A DNA stretch of 64,000 nt from contig JACYXH010000312.1 in the NCBI GenBank assembly GCA_026745465.1, forward strand, positions 2,771,542 through 2,835,541, in the 5' to 3' direction. The stretch comes from Lota lota. Taxonomy: Eukaryota > Chordata > Actinopteri > Gadiformes > Lotidae. The notes under the pieces were generated by a model that was given only the letters and a program-made list of their open reading frames with translations, did not search any database and had not been told where the DNA came from. The translations under genes and the position numbers were made by a program. Numbering within the stretch: position 1 is the stretch's first letter; each line of letters opens with the position of its first letter. Positions 23,241-35,539 of the stretch are shown piece after piece.

Positions 23241-23403
23241 GGAGTGGCATCTCATAGTGGCCATGAGTGTTCCTCTGAATTCCTTTCTTTAACATATTCA
23301 GGAAGAGGATGTCATCCTGAGACACAGTCTTGCCATCTTTACTGGTATCCTTAAAGTCAGACTCAAGAATCCTAATTGCATCTGTTGGAGTCACTGGAGG
23401 AAG

Positions 23404-23952
23404 CTATTTGACAGCAACTCTGCGGCACATGTTGGTGATGCTTGGTGAGTCATGGTGTGGTGATGAACAACCCACAATACTCCTTCCCAGATCTGTGCAA
23501 ACCACGTAGGGTTCACTATCTCCTCCCAGGATTACTTGTCGTGGTGCCAGTGCCCTTGAGCAATTGTAGCCTATTAAAAGACCAACTTCACACTCCAGCT
23601 GTGGTGGGATTTCATCTGCTATTGTGGTGACATGATTCCAGTGCCTTGCCGTTTCACAGGAAGGAATGTGTGTTCGATTCACTGGTATGCAATCCTTGGT
23701 GTAGGCAGGAGGGAGATTAATGAGGATTGGGGAGTTGTAACCTCTCACTCTGAGACCAGAGACTCTTTGACTGTGCATTAATGCATCTTTTCCAATCACT
23801 GTAGTTAGCTTCAGCCTTACAGGATGTGTCTTGGTTTGTAAGCTATTGCTAACTTCTTGGTCAATAAAGACTGTATCACTGAGTGTCAAGCAGAGCATTA
23901 GCAAGCCTTTCTGTACCTGGATTGCTGATAGAGGAAACCCACACTGGCGCAA
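23404..23952 (-). pseudogene. BEL/Pao aspartic protease-like domain (DUF1758 type)
   Basis: An open minus-strand frame covers the retropepsin-like region: SDTVFIDQEVSNSL, VIGKDALMHSQRVSGL, then GLLIGYNCSRALAPRQVI. The LDTQ-SDT active-site motif is split by a frameshift between this frame and the gag frame to its right. Both copies of the relic share the break. The region 23240-23404, between this and the RT, has no intact frame. Confidence 0.75.
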
Positions 23953-24704
23953 TCATTGAGGTGCTAGCAGATAGTTTCTCAGTTTCCACACTGAGAGACA
24001 ATGCGGTTGCAGCTTGATCTGTGCTGCTCTGATTTGGGACGGACATGGTTCTGGCTTTAGTGTGGATGTCGTCACGGAGAACCGTAGGATGTTTTCCTTT
24101 ACAGCTGTCACATGAGAGTCGTTGACGGCAGTCTTTTGCATTATGGCCTGATTTCAGGCAACCATAACAGAGTCTCTTTTCTTTCACATATTTTCGTCGT
24201 TCATCCAGAGATTTCCTTTTGAACTCAGGACAGCTATGTAGGCGATATTTACTGTCTTGACAGAGCAGACATGATGGCTTTAAATCCGTTTTTAACTGCC
24301 CTTGAGTTTCTGTCTCTGAAACGGTCTGTGTATGCAGAACACTGGATTTAGGCTTCCTTTCTCTCAGAAAACGTTTCTCTGAGTTAGACTCTGATGAGTG
24401 TAGAGCGTGGAACGAAGTTACAGGATTACAGGCAATCTCTGCTTCCATTAACATGAAGACGACAAAATCCTGGAAGTTAGGAAACTCCTGCCTGTCTTTC
24501 ATGACTTTAGTGACTTTTCGGTTCCACTGTGATGCTGCCCAGTCAGGTAGCTTTTGAACCAGTTTCTGAATTTCTTCACAGTCATTCAAAATGTCAAGAA
24601 CTTTAACATGAGGTATGGCGTCGAGACATGAGTGTAGGAAATCAGCAAATGTCCTGAGTTCTTCAGCATTCTTCTCTACTTGTTGCAAAGAGAACCAGCA
24701 TTCT
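23953..24704 (-). pseudogene. BEL/Pao Gag C-terminal region with zinc knuckles
   Basis: The frame reads ECWFSLQQVEKNAEELRTF onward, then CLLCQDS and the classic CCHC knuckle CYGCLKSGHNAKDC, then CDSCKGKHPT. The final histidine of the third knuckle is replaced, unlike CKVCNQTHPTVLH of the younger element at 38 kb. It would bind element RNA in an active element. The N-terminal half of Gag is missing: hAT sequence joins directly. Confidence 0.8.
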
Positions 24705-26575
24705 CTGAGCTTGATTCCTTATCTGTGGAAAGTTCTCCTCTTTGAGAGATGAGTAGAATGCTGGTAAAGGCACTGATTTGAAATGGTTTGCAAGCAGGAC
24801 ATCAGACTGCAGGTCAATGAGTTCCAGTTGGACATGACTTGGAGCTTTGTCCACATCACAAGTGAAAGGAGAGAAGGTCAGGAGCATGTCACTTTCCACT
24901 GCTTTGAAATCTTCAAAACGCCTTGCAAACTCACAATGCAAGGCCTGCAACATGGATTTATATATCTTGCAGTGATCAGCCGATAAGAGTCCTCTCTTTC
25001 AGTGTGGGAAAGTGGGTGAGTGTTGTGCTCCATTTGGTGAGATAGAAGCAGCAGCTTCTGCATGAAGGCCTTAACTAGGCTGTACATCTCATGTACAAAG
25101 AGGCCCTTGCCTTGTAATGTTGTATTCAGTTCACGCATGAGAGCAGTCACATCAACAGCAAAGGCCAAATCAGCAAGCCAGTCTGCATTAGTTAGTTCAG
25201 GGACTTCCTTTCCTTTCTTCTGACAAAAGTCCTTAATTTCCGTTTTAAGGTCCCACACTCTTTTCAGCACCTTGCCCAAGCTGAGCCACCTGATAGCTGT
25301 GTGGTAGCCCAAGTCAGTATGTTCACTCTCATGCTCCTCTAACAGGGCAACACACTGCCAGTGATTTAAAGCTCTTGCTCTAATAAAGTTATCTATTTTA
25401 GTGACAATATCGACCACATGGTTAATTTTCAGGACTGCCATACATAGCACCTCCTGATGAATAATGCAATGTAAAAATACCAGTTTCTGCTCTGGGTTGA
25501 TTTCAGTCACTTTATCCTGCATCCTCTTCAACAGACCTACATTTTCCCCCGTCAAATTAGAACAACCATCGGTTGTAACACCCACCAAAGTTACCTTTCC
25601 AAATAAATCGCCACCTGTCGTAGTCCCATTCATTGACTGCATTGAGGCCAGTTCTTCAGTAATAACTTCTTTCGTTATCCCTCTCATGAAGATCAGAAGT
25701 TGGGGTGTGTCGCGGACATCACGGCTCTCGTCGAGGGCCAAAGAGAAGTGGGTCGATTTATCCACGCAGCTTTTCAGCTGCAGCTCCACATTTCCAGCGA
25801 TGGCCTCCACACGCCTGGTGACCGTTCATCTTGAGAGGGAAAGCTGCTCAAATCTCCTCTTTTTCTGGGCACAGTATTTCCACAGAGTCCACCGAACACT
25901 CTGATAAATTCCCCGTCCGAGAATGGCTTGCTGTTTTTGGCAATTTTGTGAGCTAGCATATAACTGGGTTTGGCAATTCCTTCTTTCTTGGTATGCCCTC
26001 ACCTTTTCATTTTCTGACTGGTTTTTGTATTTTTTCGCGTGTTTTGTCTGAAAGTGACGGTTGAGGTTGAAATCCTTACATACAGCTATACGTTCATTGC
26101 AAACTAAACACAGCTTTACCAGCGATTTCTGTGAAGAAATACTTTGAAGTCCATATTGTATTGAACACCCGACACTCTGTGTTCAACTTTCTCTTTTTAC
26201 AGCTCATTTTAGCTAGCTACCTGCTCCAGTTTATTATGCTTTGATGATGCGTTCATTCAAGATGAATGACACTTGCTAAACAACCACACGCTCCTAATCG
26301 CGATCACGCACGCACAAGCAGTTTCACAATAAAAGCTCTTCTCATGTGTTTTCGGATATTTAACTGCTTTTTATTTAAAAGTTTTTTTTACGAATATTGT
26401 GGCAGTGTCAAGGGAAGGACCAGACGAGAGCCCAGGGTATTGGTTTACTAACAACTATTTATTAATATTATTATTTCTTTATTTTTACTAACTACTAATA
26501 TTTTGAACTCGCAGGCCACTCAGAACCGGCCGGCGGGCCACATGGGGCCTGTGGGCCACACGATGCCCAGGTCTG
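24705..26575 (-). pseudogene. hAT transposase relic (GTF2IRD2/ZBED-like)
   Basis: Minus strand, in order: a CxxC-HxxxxH zinc finger (CLVCNERIAVCKDFNLNRHF, about 26125-26040), then KIAKNSKPFSDGEFI, a long frame from 25810 with FSLALDESRDVRDTPQLLIF and VTTDGCSNLTG, then CIIHQEVLCMAVLK and AIRWLSLGKVLKRVWDLK, and a C-terminal stretch ending FPQIRNQAQRMLVLF at about 24720. This matches the order of a hAT-type transposase. Frameshifts lie near 25830 and 24950. The 5' terminus reads CAGACCTGGGCATCGTGTGG on the minus strand at 26575, a typical hAT end. The 3' end, including the last conserved helix, is replaced by BEL Gag. Confidence 0.8.
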
Positions 26576-27219
26576 CTCTAACTGATGGTTCAAAAGTGTT
26601 TATTTTTGAGCAAACAGACGATACTGTAGCTCTGAGATCCGTGAACACACCTTGAACACAACGAAAGAGCTACAAAAGATAACAAAAATAAATGACCATT
26701 TATTTTTTTATTACCATCTATTCACATTCTGATAAAAGGCTAATGGTACTACTGCCTTACAATATTCTACAAGGAAAAGAACGCATTGACCTCTTAATAA
26801 GTCATAAGTCATTGACTTGAATTGAACAAAAAGAGCGGTCTTGTTCGCATAAACACAATCAAATTAAACTCAGCAAAACTATAAGAAAATACCACAATAT
26901 GACTAAAACGTTAAACACCATAGGAAACTAAATGATGACAAACCTTGTGCCCTTATCAGCCAGGTGCTAAATGAACAAAAAACTAACAGTTGAAGTTCTA
27001 CAAAACACAATGGACGATCTACCGTCGGGTTTCCGTCTACCAAAAGAGCTTGTTTTATTATTTCCGTTTCCTGAAAGTCTTACTTCAAAATAAAAGCCAC
27101 AGCCTTAATAACAAAAACAACGAGCCAAATTATAACCTTGATACTTCTACGATTGATAAACATAATAAACAACAAATGATTGAAGAATGCTGGGCCATAC
27201 TTAGGGTAATTTACAATGG
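26576..27219. other. Unassigned insertion-derived sequence
   Basis: It lies between the hAT terminus and the point where receptor-unit flank resumes (GCATTTATTAAAGTAGAAG at about 27221). It is absent from the equivalent flanks of A, F and E. It has no open frame of note. It could be the leader or LTR side of the BEL element that hosts the hAT copy, or the flank carried with it; I cannot decide. Confidence 0.3.
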
Positions 27220-27429
27220 GCATTTATTAAAGTAGAAGTTATTCTGAAAATGTTTTCTTTATCTGGTTCGTTGCTATAACTGCAATTTTGGAGCTTAGAA
27301 TCGATGAAATCAATAAAAATTTCAATCCAATCTAATCTAATCTAATGTAGAAACGGAATGAAACTGTTTTTATGTTTGACATCAAACCTGGCCTGGTACG
27401 GAGAGAGAAATAACCTCAACATTTTCCAC

Positions 27430-27520
27430 AGCCAATCACAAGTTGTTCATCATCTTTCCGCCTGTTGGTTAACTGCGTGTCAGAAAAGTGTCAAATGTCT
27501 TTACTCGTCAACGGATCATC
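27430..27520 (+). promoter_or_regulatory. Conserved proximal promoter, gene D
   Basis: AGCCAATCACAAGTTG is kept. A short deletion upstream removes the AGGCC that precedes it in the other genes. Confidence 0.45.
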
Positions 27521-29716
27521 ATGCGCTGGATGTATGTCTTTCTGCCCATCGTCTGGGGTAAAATATTCATGTTTTTATTCCTACTTCAATAATACATGAG
27601 TTTTATATGTTGTGCATTTGGCCATTGTCTTGATCAACAACAACTTTTAATGATTGATTAGTACATGGTGTTTTACATCACATCAATAGTCTCCATATAT
27701 AGCTCCATGTTGCTGTGTATTTCTTCATTCTGACTCATATTTAATATTTTTAATTCAAGGTGCTGTTGTGTCCTTTAACACAGTAGTGGAGCTGACTGTG
27801 AGACCAGGAGATAATGTTACTCTACACTGTGACTGTCAACCCTCATCTGGTGAAAGTATTGTTTGGTACAGGAACTGTTCTCATGAAAATCAGCCTACAT
27901 TTATTCTGACATGGGAGGAATTACAAGAGAATAAAGACTCCCATTCATCCCATCTAAATGCGATGTGGAAGACTTTTTCAAAATCATACATTTTACTGAT
28001 CACGAACATCACTGATTCTCACCTTGGTCTCTACTACTGTGGAACTGAAAAACAGGCTGTGACAGATGGAGACAAGATTGTTCCAAAGGTGATCCACAGA
28101 TATGGAAATGTTACCACTAGGATTTCATTCGGTAAGTTTACTTTGTGTAGATGTGTACAGCAATGTGAAATTGTAAGTAACGAAATGCTCCATGAATGAT
28201 TATTTACAATTGAAATGAATTAGAAATAATTATAATATGTATGGACAATATGCATCTGTGCTATACTTACTTTAATACACATTCCTAAAAAAATTGGGGG
28301 AAAAGAATAGCATTTTATTGTATCAAAAATATCAAGTCAAAATGTTTTCAAGATGGGTCAATATGCTAATCATAGATATTCATGTCACTAACTACATAAA
28401 ATATTCTACCCTTATCATTACAATCCTATAAATATCCTGCGCTTTTATCTGCATATATAAGTGCAGGATAATGGTACGTATTGTTTCATGTGTAACTAAT
28501 TATCAGATGCTGTTCATTGTAGTAGCTGGAGATCCTACCGATTCATTAAATATGTATCATTGATTAAATGATTTGTGATTTTTATGACATTAGAAATGTA
28601 CATTTAGTTATTTATGATGACATGCAGCAATAATATATATTTCATTGTGAAAGGGTAAAAATGAGCACTCAGTTTTTATTTATTTATTTATATATAAATA
28701 TATAAATATATTATTTTTTATAAAAAATAAATACATCTTTCAATTATGCCTATAGATGCAGGTGCTGGACGCTCTGCTGCTCCAGACTGTGGACAGTGCT
28801 GGATGCTGCTGGCCATCCTGTGTCCATCCTCTGCTCTTCTCCTCTCCCTCCTCTCATCCGTGGTCGTCTACCTCTGCTGCAGAAGAAAAGGTAGCGCATC
28901 TGTTAACTGTCATCTTCTGTATCTTGAGAACACCTACGCTACATATTGTCTTCTGAATAAGCACCAACTGTCTCCTTGTGCTGGTTTTGTGGCGTAATAT
29001 TGACTGTTTGTGTTTCTTTAAGATGAAGACTTCCATGTTGCTCAGAGATCACCCAGCAGTAGAGATATAACATCAATCAGGAACCAGGTAATGTATAGTT
29101 TATATACGTAAGTACATTTGTGGTTTAATGGTAGTTTGTATGGACTGGAGGGAGAACATTTACAAGTTATGGTGGAGCGCTATACAAAGATGTTGACTGA
29201 AGTGTGAATGAACATCAATGGACCCAATGTTCAGCTTTAGTCACGTGTTATAAGACGTGGAAAGAGAAGTACATTCAGCAGAGCTTCATGTGGTTCTTTA
29301 AGAGTCAAGAGTAGCTGCTTCCTGTAGAGTCGCTTCATAAGAGTGTAACAAGGGAGACACACTTAAGCAGTGTTAAATAGTTTGATTTGAGACGGTAAAC
29401 CAACGATTATGTTGATGGTGTAATACAATAATGTATGTTGATGGTGTAATGTTATAGCAGAGTGTACATTATGTTGATGGTGTAATGTTATAGCAGAGTG
29501 TACAGTATGTTGATGATGTAATGGTATAGCAGAGAGTAAAGTACATTAATGATGTAATAGTAATATTAATAGTTATATCTGTCTCTCTTTTAGGATGAAG
29601 ATGGCCTGTGTTACGCTACACTGGATATCCCTCAACGTTCTCAGAGACCTATAAAGAAGAGAGTCCAAACCTCAGAGTTCAGCACCTACTCAGCCATCAA
29701 TAGTAAGAGGATGTGA
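27521..29716 (+). CDS. Inhibitory V-type Ig receptor, gene D (divergent V domain)
   Basis: Exons: 27521-27557, 27760-28131, 28756-28890 (predicted), 29023-29087 and 29594-29716. The normal exon 3 acceptor TTTCAG|TTACG reads TTTCAATTATG, so it is lost. The next AG (CCTATAG at 28755) is in phase and gives 243 aa; the later CTCCAG at 28785 is also in phase and gives 233 aa. The V domain is the most divergent of the six: QPTFILTWEELQENKD replaces QTTCILRWNEKKD, which removes the C60 seen in the others. C36, C38, C52 and C101 remain. The tail keeps LCYATL and STYSAI. It lies directly right of the BEL/hAT insertion. Confidence 0.75.
29420..29545 (+). repeat. Intron 4 minisatellite, gene D
   Basis: About three 36-bp units of the array described in gene A. 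Confidence 0.7.
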
Positions 29717-30444
29717 ACATGACCAAGTCTTTTTAATAGAAATACAAGGACTCTACTTCCTCAATATGACCTCATCTTTATGCTGTCCAGAGGAGGAAGA
29801 ATGTCATCTTCCACTTCAGTCTCAAGAAAATGCAATTATTCCATGAAGTAAAGCTGATATTACGCTTTTGGCTATGTTTGTTATCTAAATTATTAGATAT
29901 TGTTTGTTGTAATTGTTTATTCTGTATTAAGATTGAGTAAAGGGAAATGTACAATGTCCCTCTGTGTGTACCAGGTTTTAACCTTGAACTGGCTAAGGGC
30001 CCGTGTCCACATAGCGTTTTGTGTAAATGTTTCAGTGTGTTTTGTCTGCATATATATACATTGTCCGTTTTTTGTTCAACCTTAAAACCTTCTTTCTTGT
30101 CTCTGAACACATTTCTTAAATCTCCTGAATCTTCAAGTTCTCCTTAAAATATGTTTTTGTTCTGAAACCTATATATTCTCAATTAAAGTGGATTCCTCTT
30201 GACCTCAATACATTTTGATCAGCTTATCATGTTAATAACGAATGAAAAGTAACCTATATCCAATTTGTCAAAATTATTAAACGTTAATAAACATACAAAA
30301 TAAATTGAAAGATTTGATTTATTTCACGGTTTGAAACTCTGAGCTCAAGAGCACAGTTTATACTACAACGTGATTACACGACTTGTTTCTATGGACTGCA
30401 GCAAGTGTTAAGACCACCAGTGGTTTGTGTTTTTCAGCTACAGG

Positions 30445-30505
30445 ATGTTATTGTGGTTTTCCTGTGTACTTCTTGTCAGTTTATTTTCAGCATGTTCAAT
30501 CCATT
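30445..30505 (+). other. Second-type signal-peptide-like exon, copy 4
   Basis: ATG opens MLLWFSCVLLVSLFSACSI. Its start resembles copy 1 and its end copy 2, suggesting recombination between modules. Confidence 0.35.
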
Positions 30506-31014
30506 TTGTGTACCACATTGGTATATATAGAGTGTAATGGCATGAAAAGAGATGTTTAATTCAGCCACAATATTTTCAAACTAATATTAACATTTGCCAT
30601 GGAGACTAAAATAACATTGAATGCAATAATTGAACAATTGCATTATAATGTTGTGAATATCTTTGATTAAAGTCCCAAACAACCCCTTGCTGTTATTTGC
30701 CTAGCAACTCAAACATCTTGACATTCTGCAAGGGCCCAAATTAGGTTAATCTGTGTACATTCACAATCCGAGGTTTAACTGGCATATACAAACAATAGTA
30801 TTTAATGTGTAAGTCATTTGGCAAATAAAATAAATGTTCATGCAGTTGTTTGTGTCATCACCTGCTCCAGCAGATAAGGTGAACATGTACACTCCCTCTA
30901 CTTTTAAGGAGCTGCTTGTGTGGCCCGCTATAGCAATATGATGAGCGACAATGGAAAGTGTAGGAAAGATTACAACCATTGAGGAGCAACCATTGGGTTG
31001 TTCTTGGTCTGAGC

Positions 31015-31400
31015 TCTTCCTTCCTCACATCCTCTGATGATTGATGGCTGAGCAGGTGCAGAACTTTGAGGTTTTGACTCTCTTATTTTAAGGTCTCAGT
31101 GAAGGTAGAGGGACATCCAGTGTAGTGCATCTTCCTTCATAGAATAATATATTTCCTGCTGCTTTGGATCTACAATGAAGTAAGCTAAAGCCGTTCCAGG
31201 ATTGTGTTATTATGAAGCACTTTTCTGAATACAATGGTGTCTGTACAGCTAAAGCTTCTTACCATGGATGAATCTTGCATGTATGAAGATAAAACACTAG
31301 AACTAGGGAGGTAAGGAGGGGAAAACTAGGAACTAGCAAAAGCAGTTCTGGTACCTGATATACTTGTGTTATATTTCTTGAGTCATGTGTTGTCTGACAA
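31015..31400 (-). pseudogene. Inverted receptor relic, exons 4-5
   Basis: Same module as 10700-11100. The exon 5-like part reads CTACACTGGATGTCCCTC on the minus strand. No exon 3 equivalent is present in this intergenic unit, which is the shortest of the cluster. Confidence 0.5.
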
Positions 31401-32381
31401 TCTCTGGGGTCTTTAGTAGTTGGAGACTATTCAGAGTTAAGATGTGGCAAAACATGTATCGTAGGACAAAGGACATGCGTGACCTTTGTTTAAGATAAAA
31501 ATACAAAAGCCCCTATCTGTGCAAGATAATAAAGACACGAGATGAAATGCCCTCGAAGGCTGTGGTTCAAACCGCCATCCAAAACCAACTTCACCCGATA
31601 GAAGCGCTTTGCTCAAAACAAAGGAGATCAGTCTTGATAGAACCAATGTGAAATACTGTGTGCTTTGTCTATATACATTATATTAAGTAGGACATGTACC
31701 AAATTTATTAAATGTCTTTGAAACGTATATGTCTCTCAAATTGTACAATATATGCCTATAGGACTCACACTAAATACAATAACTCTGCTTTCTTGTGTCT
31801 GAGAGGTATCTCCACATGCAGCGTAGGCTATGGCTAGAGTGCTCTCCATCTTGATTAGTTATTATTCGTTCATTCCTATAACTATATCACAAAAAATGTT
31901 AATGATGGTTTACATCGAAGCACACCTCAGTGATTTTAGTTTGACGACATTTGCTTGCAAAACAAATAGCTTGTTGAAAAATTACATTTTCTTTGTCATT
32001 TCATGTCTCTTCTTATGCTTTGAAGTTGTGATGAGATAGACTATCAGACAGGAAGGACATAGCTTGTGTTTGTTGTTTCCTGCTTCTACAGGCGTTTACC
32101 CAGAAACCCCAAAATGAAACTATACCACCAATGACAGCCAGCGGAATCAGATGTGGTTTCTGCACTCAGTCCAACCGGCAATGCTACTTATAGACAGGCT
32201 GAGGTTATAACACCATTAAATATTCACACACACACACACCCACTCACACACACACAAAATCACACACACACTGGCATTCACGAACGCACACACACACGTT
32301 TTTATTATTGATTAAGGTCGACAATATAAACTACCAAATACAAGGGCCCAAATGTTGTCAGATGCTGCCACAGTTGTCTGA

Positions 32382-32382
<1 letters not shown>
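31401..32382. other. Spacer upstream of gene E
   Basis: Homologous to 11100-12060. A short forward open frame at 31830-32039 is shared with 55963-56172 but broken at 11530 and 17730, and shows no domain. I regard it as non-coding. Confidence 0.4.

Positions 32383-32470
<88 letters not shown>
32383..32470. repeat. (CA)n microsatellite
   Basis: About 44 CA units, longer than the equivalents at 12064 and 18269. The equivalent near 56414 has only about 10. Confidence 0.95.
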
Positions 32471-32471
<1 letters not shown>

Positions 32472-32539
32472 GACATAACTAAACCTGAACAAATATATCT
32501 GTTTGAGTACAAAAACGTCGTTTTTATTCAATTGATTTA

Positions 32540-32740
32540 TGCCACTAAGGATCCAGGGTTTACTGCACTGGATTGGTGAGCCACAACAATATGAATTCCA
32601 GTTTCGCACCTTGCCATACCTGACAGGATAGGGGATTGATTCCCTCTGGGGCCGCCCATGCTAAGAACATATGAAAACACCATTTTGTAAGACGGTTTGG
32701 TAAAAGATTAAATTGAATATAATGGAACAATAGTAAATAC
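32540..32740 (+). repeat. SINE-like repeat upstream of gene E
   Basis: Same element and position as at 12188, with GGGGATTGATTCCC and the GTAAGACGGTTTGG tail. Confidence 0.4.
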
Positions 32741-33089
32741 TAACAGAACATTTCTATATACTTGGTGGTTTAGAAAGACCTGATGCTACAAAAACAACTT
32801 CAATAATTACCAAACATTTTTACATCACATTTTTAAATCCATCATTATATTTGCATTTGCAAAAAATGAGCATTTCTTAAAGTATAAGTTATTTAAAAAA
32901 ACAATTTTCTATCTGGTCCGTTGCTACAACCATGATTTTGAAGTTTGGAATCGCTGAAATCAATATTTGTTTTAATCTAATCTAGAAACAGAATGAAATT
33001 CAGGTCCTCTCAGCTCGTGAGAATGTTTTTGATCTTCTGACAACCAAACCTCACCTGGTATGCAGAGATAGATAACCTCAACATTTTCC

Positions 33090-33188
33090 ACAAGGCCAGC
33101 CAATCACAAGTTGTTTTTCATCTCTCTGCCTGTCGGTTAAATGCGTGTCAGAAAAGTGTCAAATGTCTTTACTCGTCAACGGATCATC
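33090..33188 (+). promoter_or_regulatory. Conserved proximal promoter, gene E
   Basis: CAGCCAATCACAAGTTG lies about 90 bp upstream of the ATG. Confidence 0.45.
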
Positions 33189-35245
33189 ATGCGCTGGATG
33201 TATGTCTTTCTGCCCATCGTCTGGGGTAAAATATTCATATTTGTATTTGTTCTTCCAATAATACATTCATTCTATATGTTGTACATTAGGCCTATTATCT
33301 TGATCAACAACAAGTTTTAATGATTGATTAGTAAATAGTGTTTTAATATCCCATTGATAAAGTCTCCATACATAGCTCCATGTTGCTGCGTATTTCTTCA
33401 TTCTGACTCATATTTTATATTTTTGCTGTTTGTCCTTTAACACAGTAGTGGAGCTGACCATGAGACCAGGAGATAATGTTACTCTACACTGTGACTGTCA
33501 ACCCTCATCTGGTGAAAGTATTGTTTGGTACAGGAACTGTTCTCATGAAAAACAGACCACATGTATTCTGAGATGGAATGCAGAAAATGAGAAGAAAGAT
33601 TCATCCCATCTAAATGTGATGTGGAACACTTCTTCAAAATCATACACTTTACTGATTACGAACATCACTGATTCTTACCTCGGTCTCTACTACTGTGGAA
33701 CTGAAAACCCGGCTGTGATAGATGGAGACATGATTGTTCGAACATATATCTACAGATATGGAAATGTGATCACAAGGACTTCATTTGGTAAGTTAACTTT
33801 GTGTAGATGTGTGTAGCAATGTGAAATTGCAAGTAAAGAAATGCTCCATGAATGATTTTTACTATTGAAATAATTAGAAATAATTATAATATGTATGGAC
33901 ATTATGCATCTGTGCTATAATTACTTTAATACAAATTCTTGAACAAAATCGGGGAAAACATTTGATTGTATCAAGAAAATCAAGTCAAAATGTTCTCAAG
34001 ATGGGTCGATATGCTCATCATAGATAGTTGTGCCACTAACTAGATAAAATATTCTACCCTTACTATTACAATCCTAAAAATATCCTGCGATTTTATCTGC
34101 AGATATAAGTGCAAGATATTGGTATGTATTGTTTCATATATAACTAATTATCAGATGCTGTTCATTGTAGACGCTAGAGAGCCTATCGATTCATTAAATA
34201 TGCATCATTGATTAATTCATTTTTGATTCTGTGACATTAGAAATTTACATTTAGTTATTTATGGCGACATGCACCAATAGTATATATTACATTGTGAAAG
34301 GGTAAACTAGCGCCCATTTTTTTATTTTAAACTAATATATATTATAAATGTATATATATCTGACTCTGCTGCTCCAGACTGTGGACAGTGCTGCATGCTG
34401 CTGGCCATCCTGTGTCCATCCTCTGCTCTTCTCCTCTGCCTCCTCTCATCCTTGGTTATCTACCTCCACTGCAGAAGAAAAGGTAGCGCATTTATCTCTG
34501 ATAACTGTCATCTTCTGTATCTTGAGAACACCTACGCTACATATTGTCTTCTGTATAAGCAGCAGCTGTTTCCCTGTGCTGCTTTTGTGTTTCTTTAAGA
34601 TGAAGACCTCCATGTTGCTCAGAGATCACCCAGCAGTAGAGATATAACATCAATCAGGAACCAGGTAATGTATAGTTTATATACGTATGTACATTTGTGG
34701 TTTAATGGTAGTTTGTATGGACTGGAAGGAGTACATTTACATGTTATGGTTGAGAGCTGTACAAAGATGTTGAATGAAGGGTGAATGGCTGAATGAACAT
34801 CAATGGACCCAATGTTCAGCGATAGTCAGGTGTTATAAGACACGGGAAGAGAAGTACATTCAGCAGAGCTTCATGTGGTTCGTTAAGAGTCAAGAGTAGC
34901 TGCTTCCTGTAGAGTCGCCTCATAAGGGTGTAACAAGGGAGACACACTTAAGCAGTGTTAAATAGTTTGATTTGAGACGGTAAACCAACTATTATGTTGA
35001 TTATGTAATGTTATAGATGAGTGTACAGCATTTTGATGATGTAATGGTATAGCAGAGAGTAAAGTACGTTAATGATGTAATAGTAATATTAATAGTTAAA
35101 TCTGTCTCTCTTTTAGGATGAAGATGACCTGTGTTACACTACACTGGATATTCCTCTACGTTCTCAGAGACCTATAAAGAAGAGAGTCCAAACCTCAGAG
35201 TTCAGCACCTACTCAGCCATCAATACTAAGAGGATGGGACCATGA
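33189..35245 (+). CDS. Inhibitory V-type Ig receptor, gene E (two lost acceptors, stop moved)
   Basis: Predicted exons: 33189-33225, 33446-33787, 34378-34482, 34600-34664 and 35117-35245, giving 225 aa. The ancestral exon 2 acceptor (TTAATTCAAG) is deleted and one base is lost in the following codons. The next AG, in CCTTTAACACAG at 33445, has a strong pyrimidine tract and is in phase, so the mature domain would begin VVELTMRPGD. The exon 3 acceptor is also gone, with the CTCCAG at 34377 in phase. The normal stop TGA reads GGA; translation continues two codons to 35245. TGCTGGATG is TGCTGCATG, so the conserved Trp at the membrane edge becomes Cys. ITIMs LCYTTL and STYSAI remain. Either a functional gene with rerouted splicing or a young pseudogene. 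Confidence 0.6.
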
Positions 35246-35539
35246 CCAAGTCTTTTTAAATCAATTACAAGGGCTCTACTTCCTGAATTTGACCTAATCT
35301 TTATGCTGTCCAGAGGAAGATGAATATAATATTCCACTTCAGTCTCAAGAAAATGCAAACACTTGATAAAGTAAAGCTGATATTATGCTTTTGGTTATGT
35401 TTGCTATCTACATTATTTGATAATGTTTGTTGTAATTGTTTATTCTCTATTAAGATTGAGTGAAGGGAAATGTACAAAGGCCTCTGTCTCTCTGTGTGCA
35501 TCAGGTTTTAACCTTGAACTGGCTAAGGGCCCATGTCCC

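Noticed and set aside
31830-32039. 69-codon forward frame shared with 55963-56172
   Set aside because: The paralogous positions near 11530 and 17730 carry a stop, and there is no splice context, domain or hydrophobic pattern that suggests a product.
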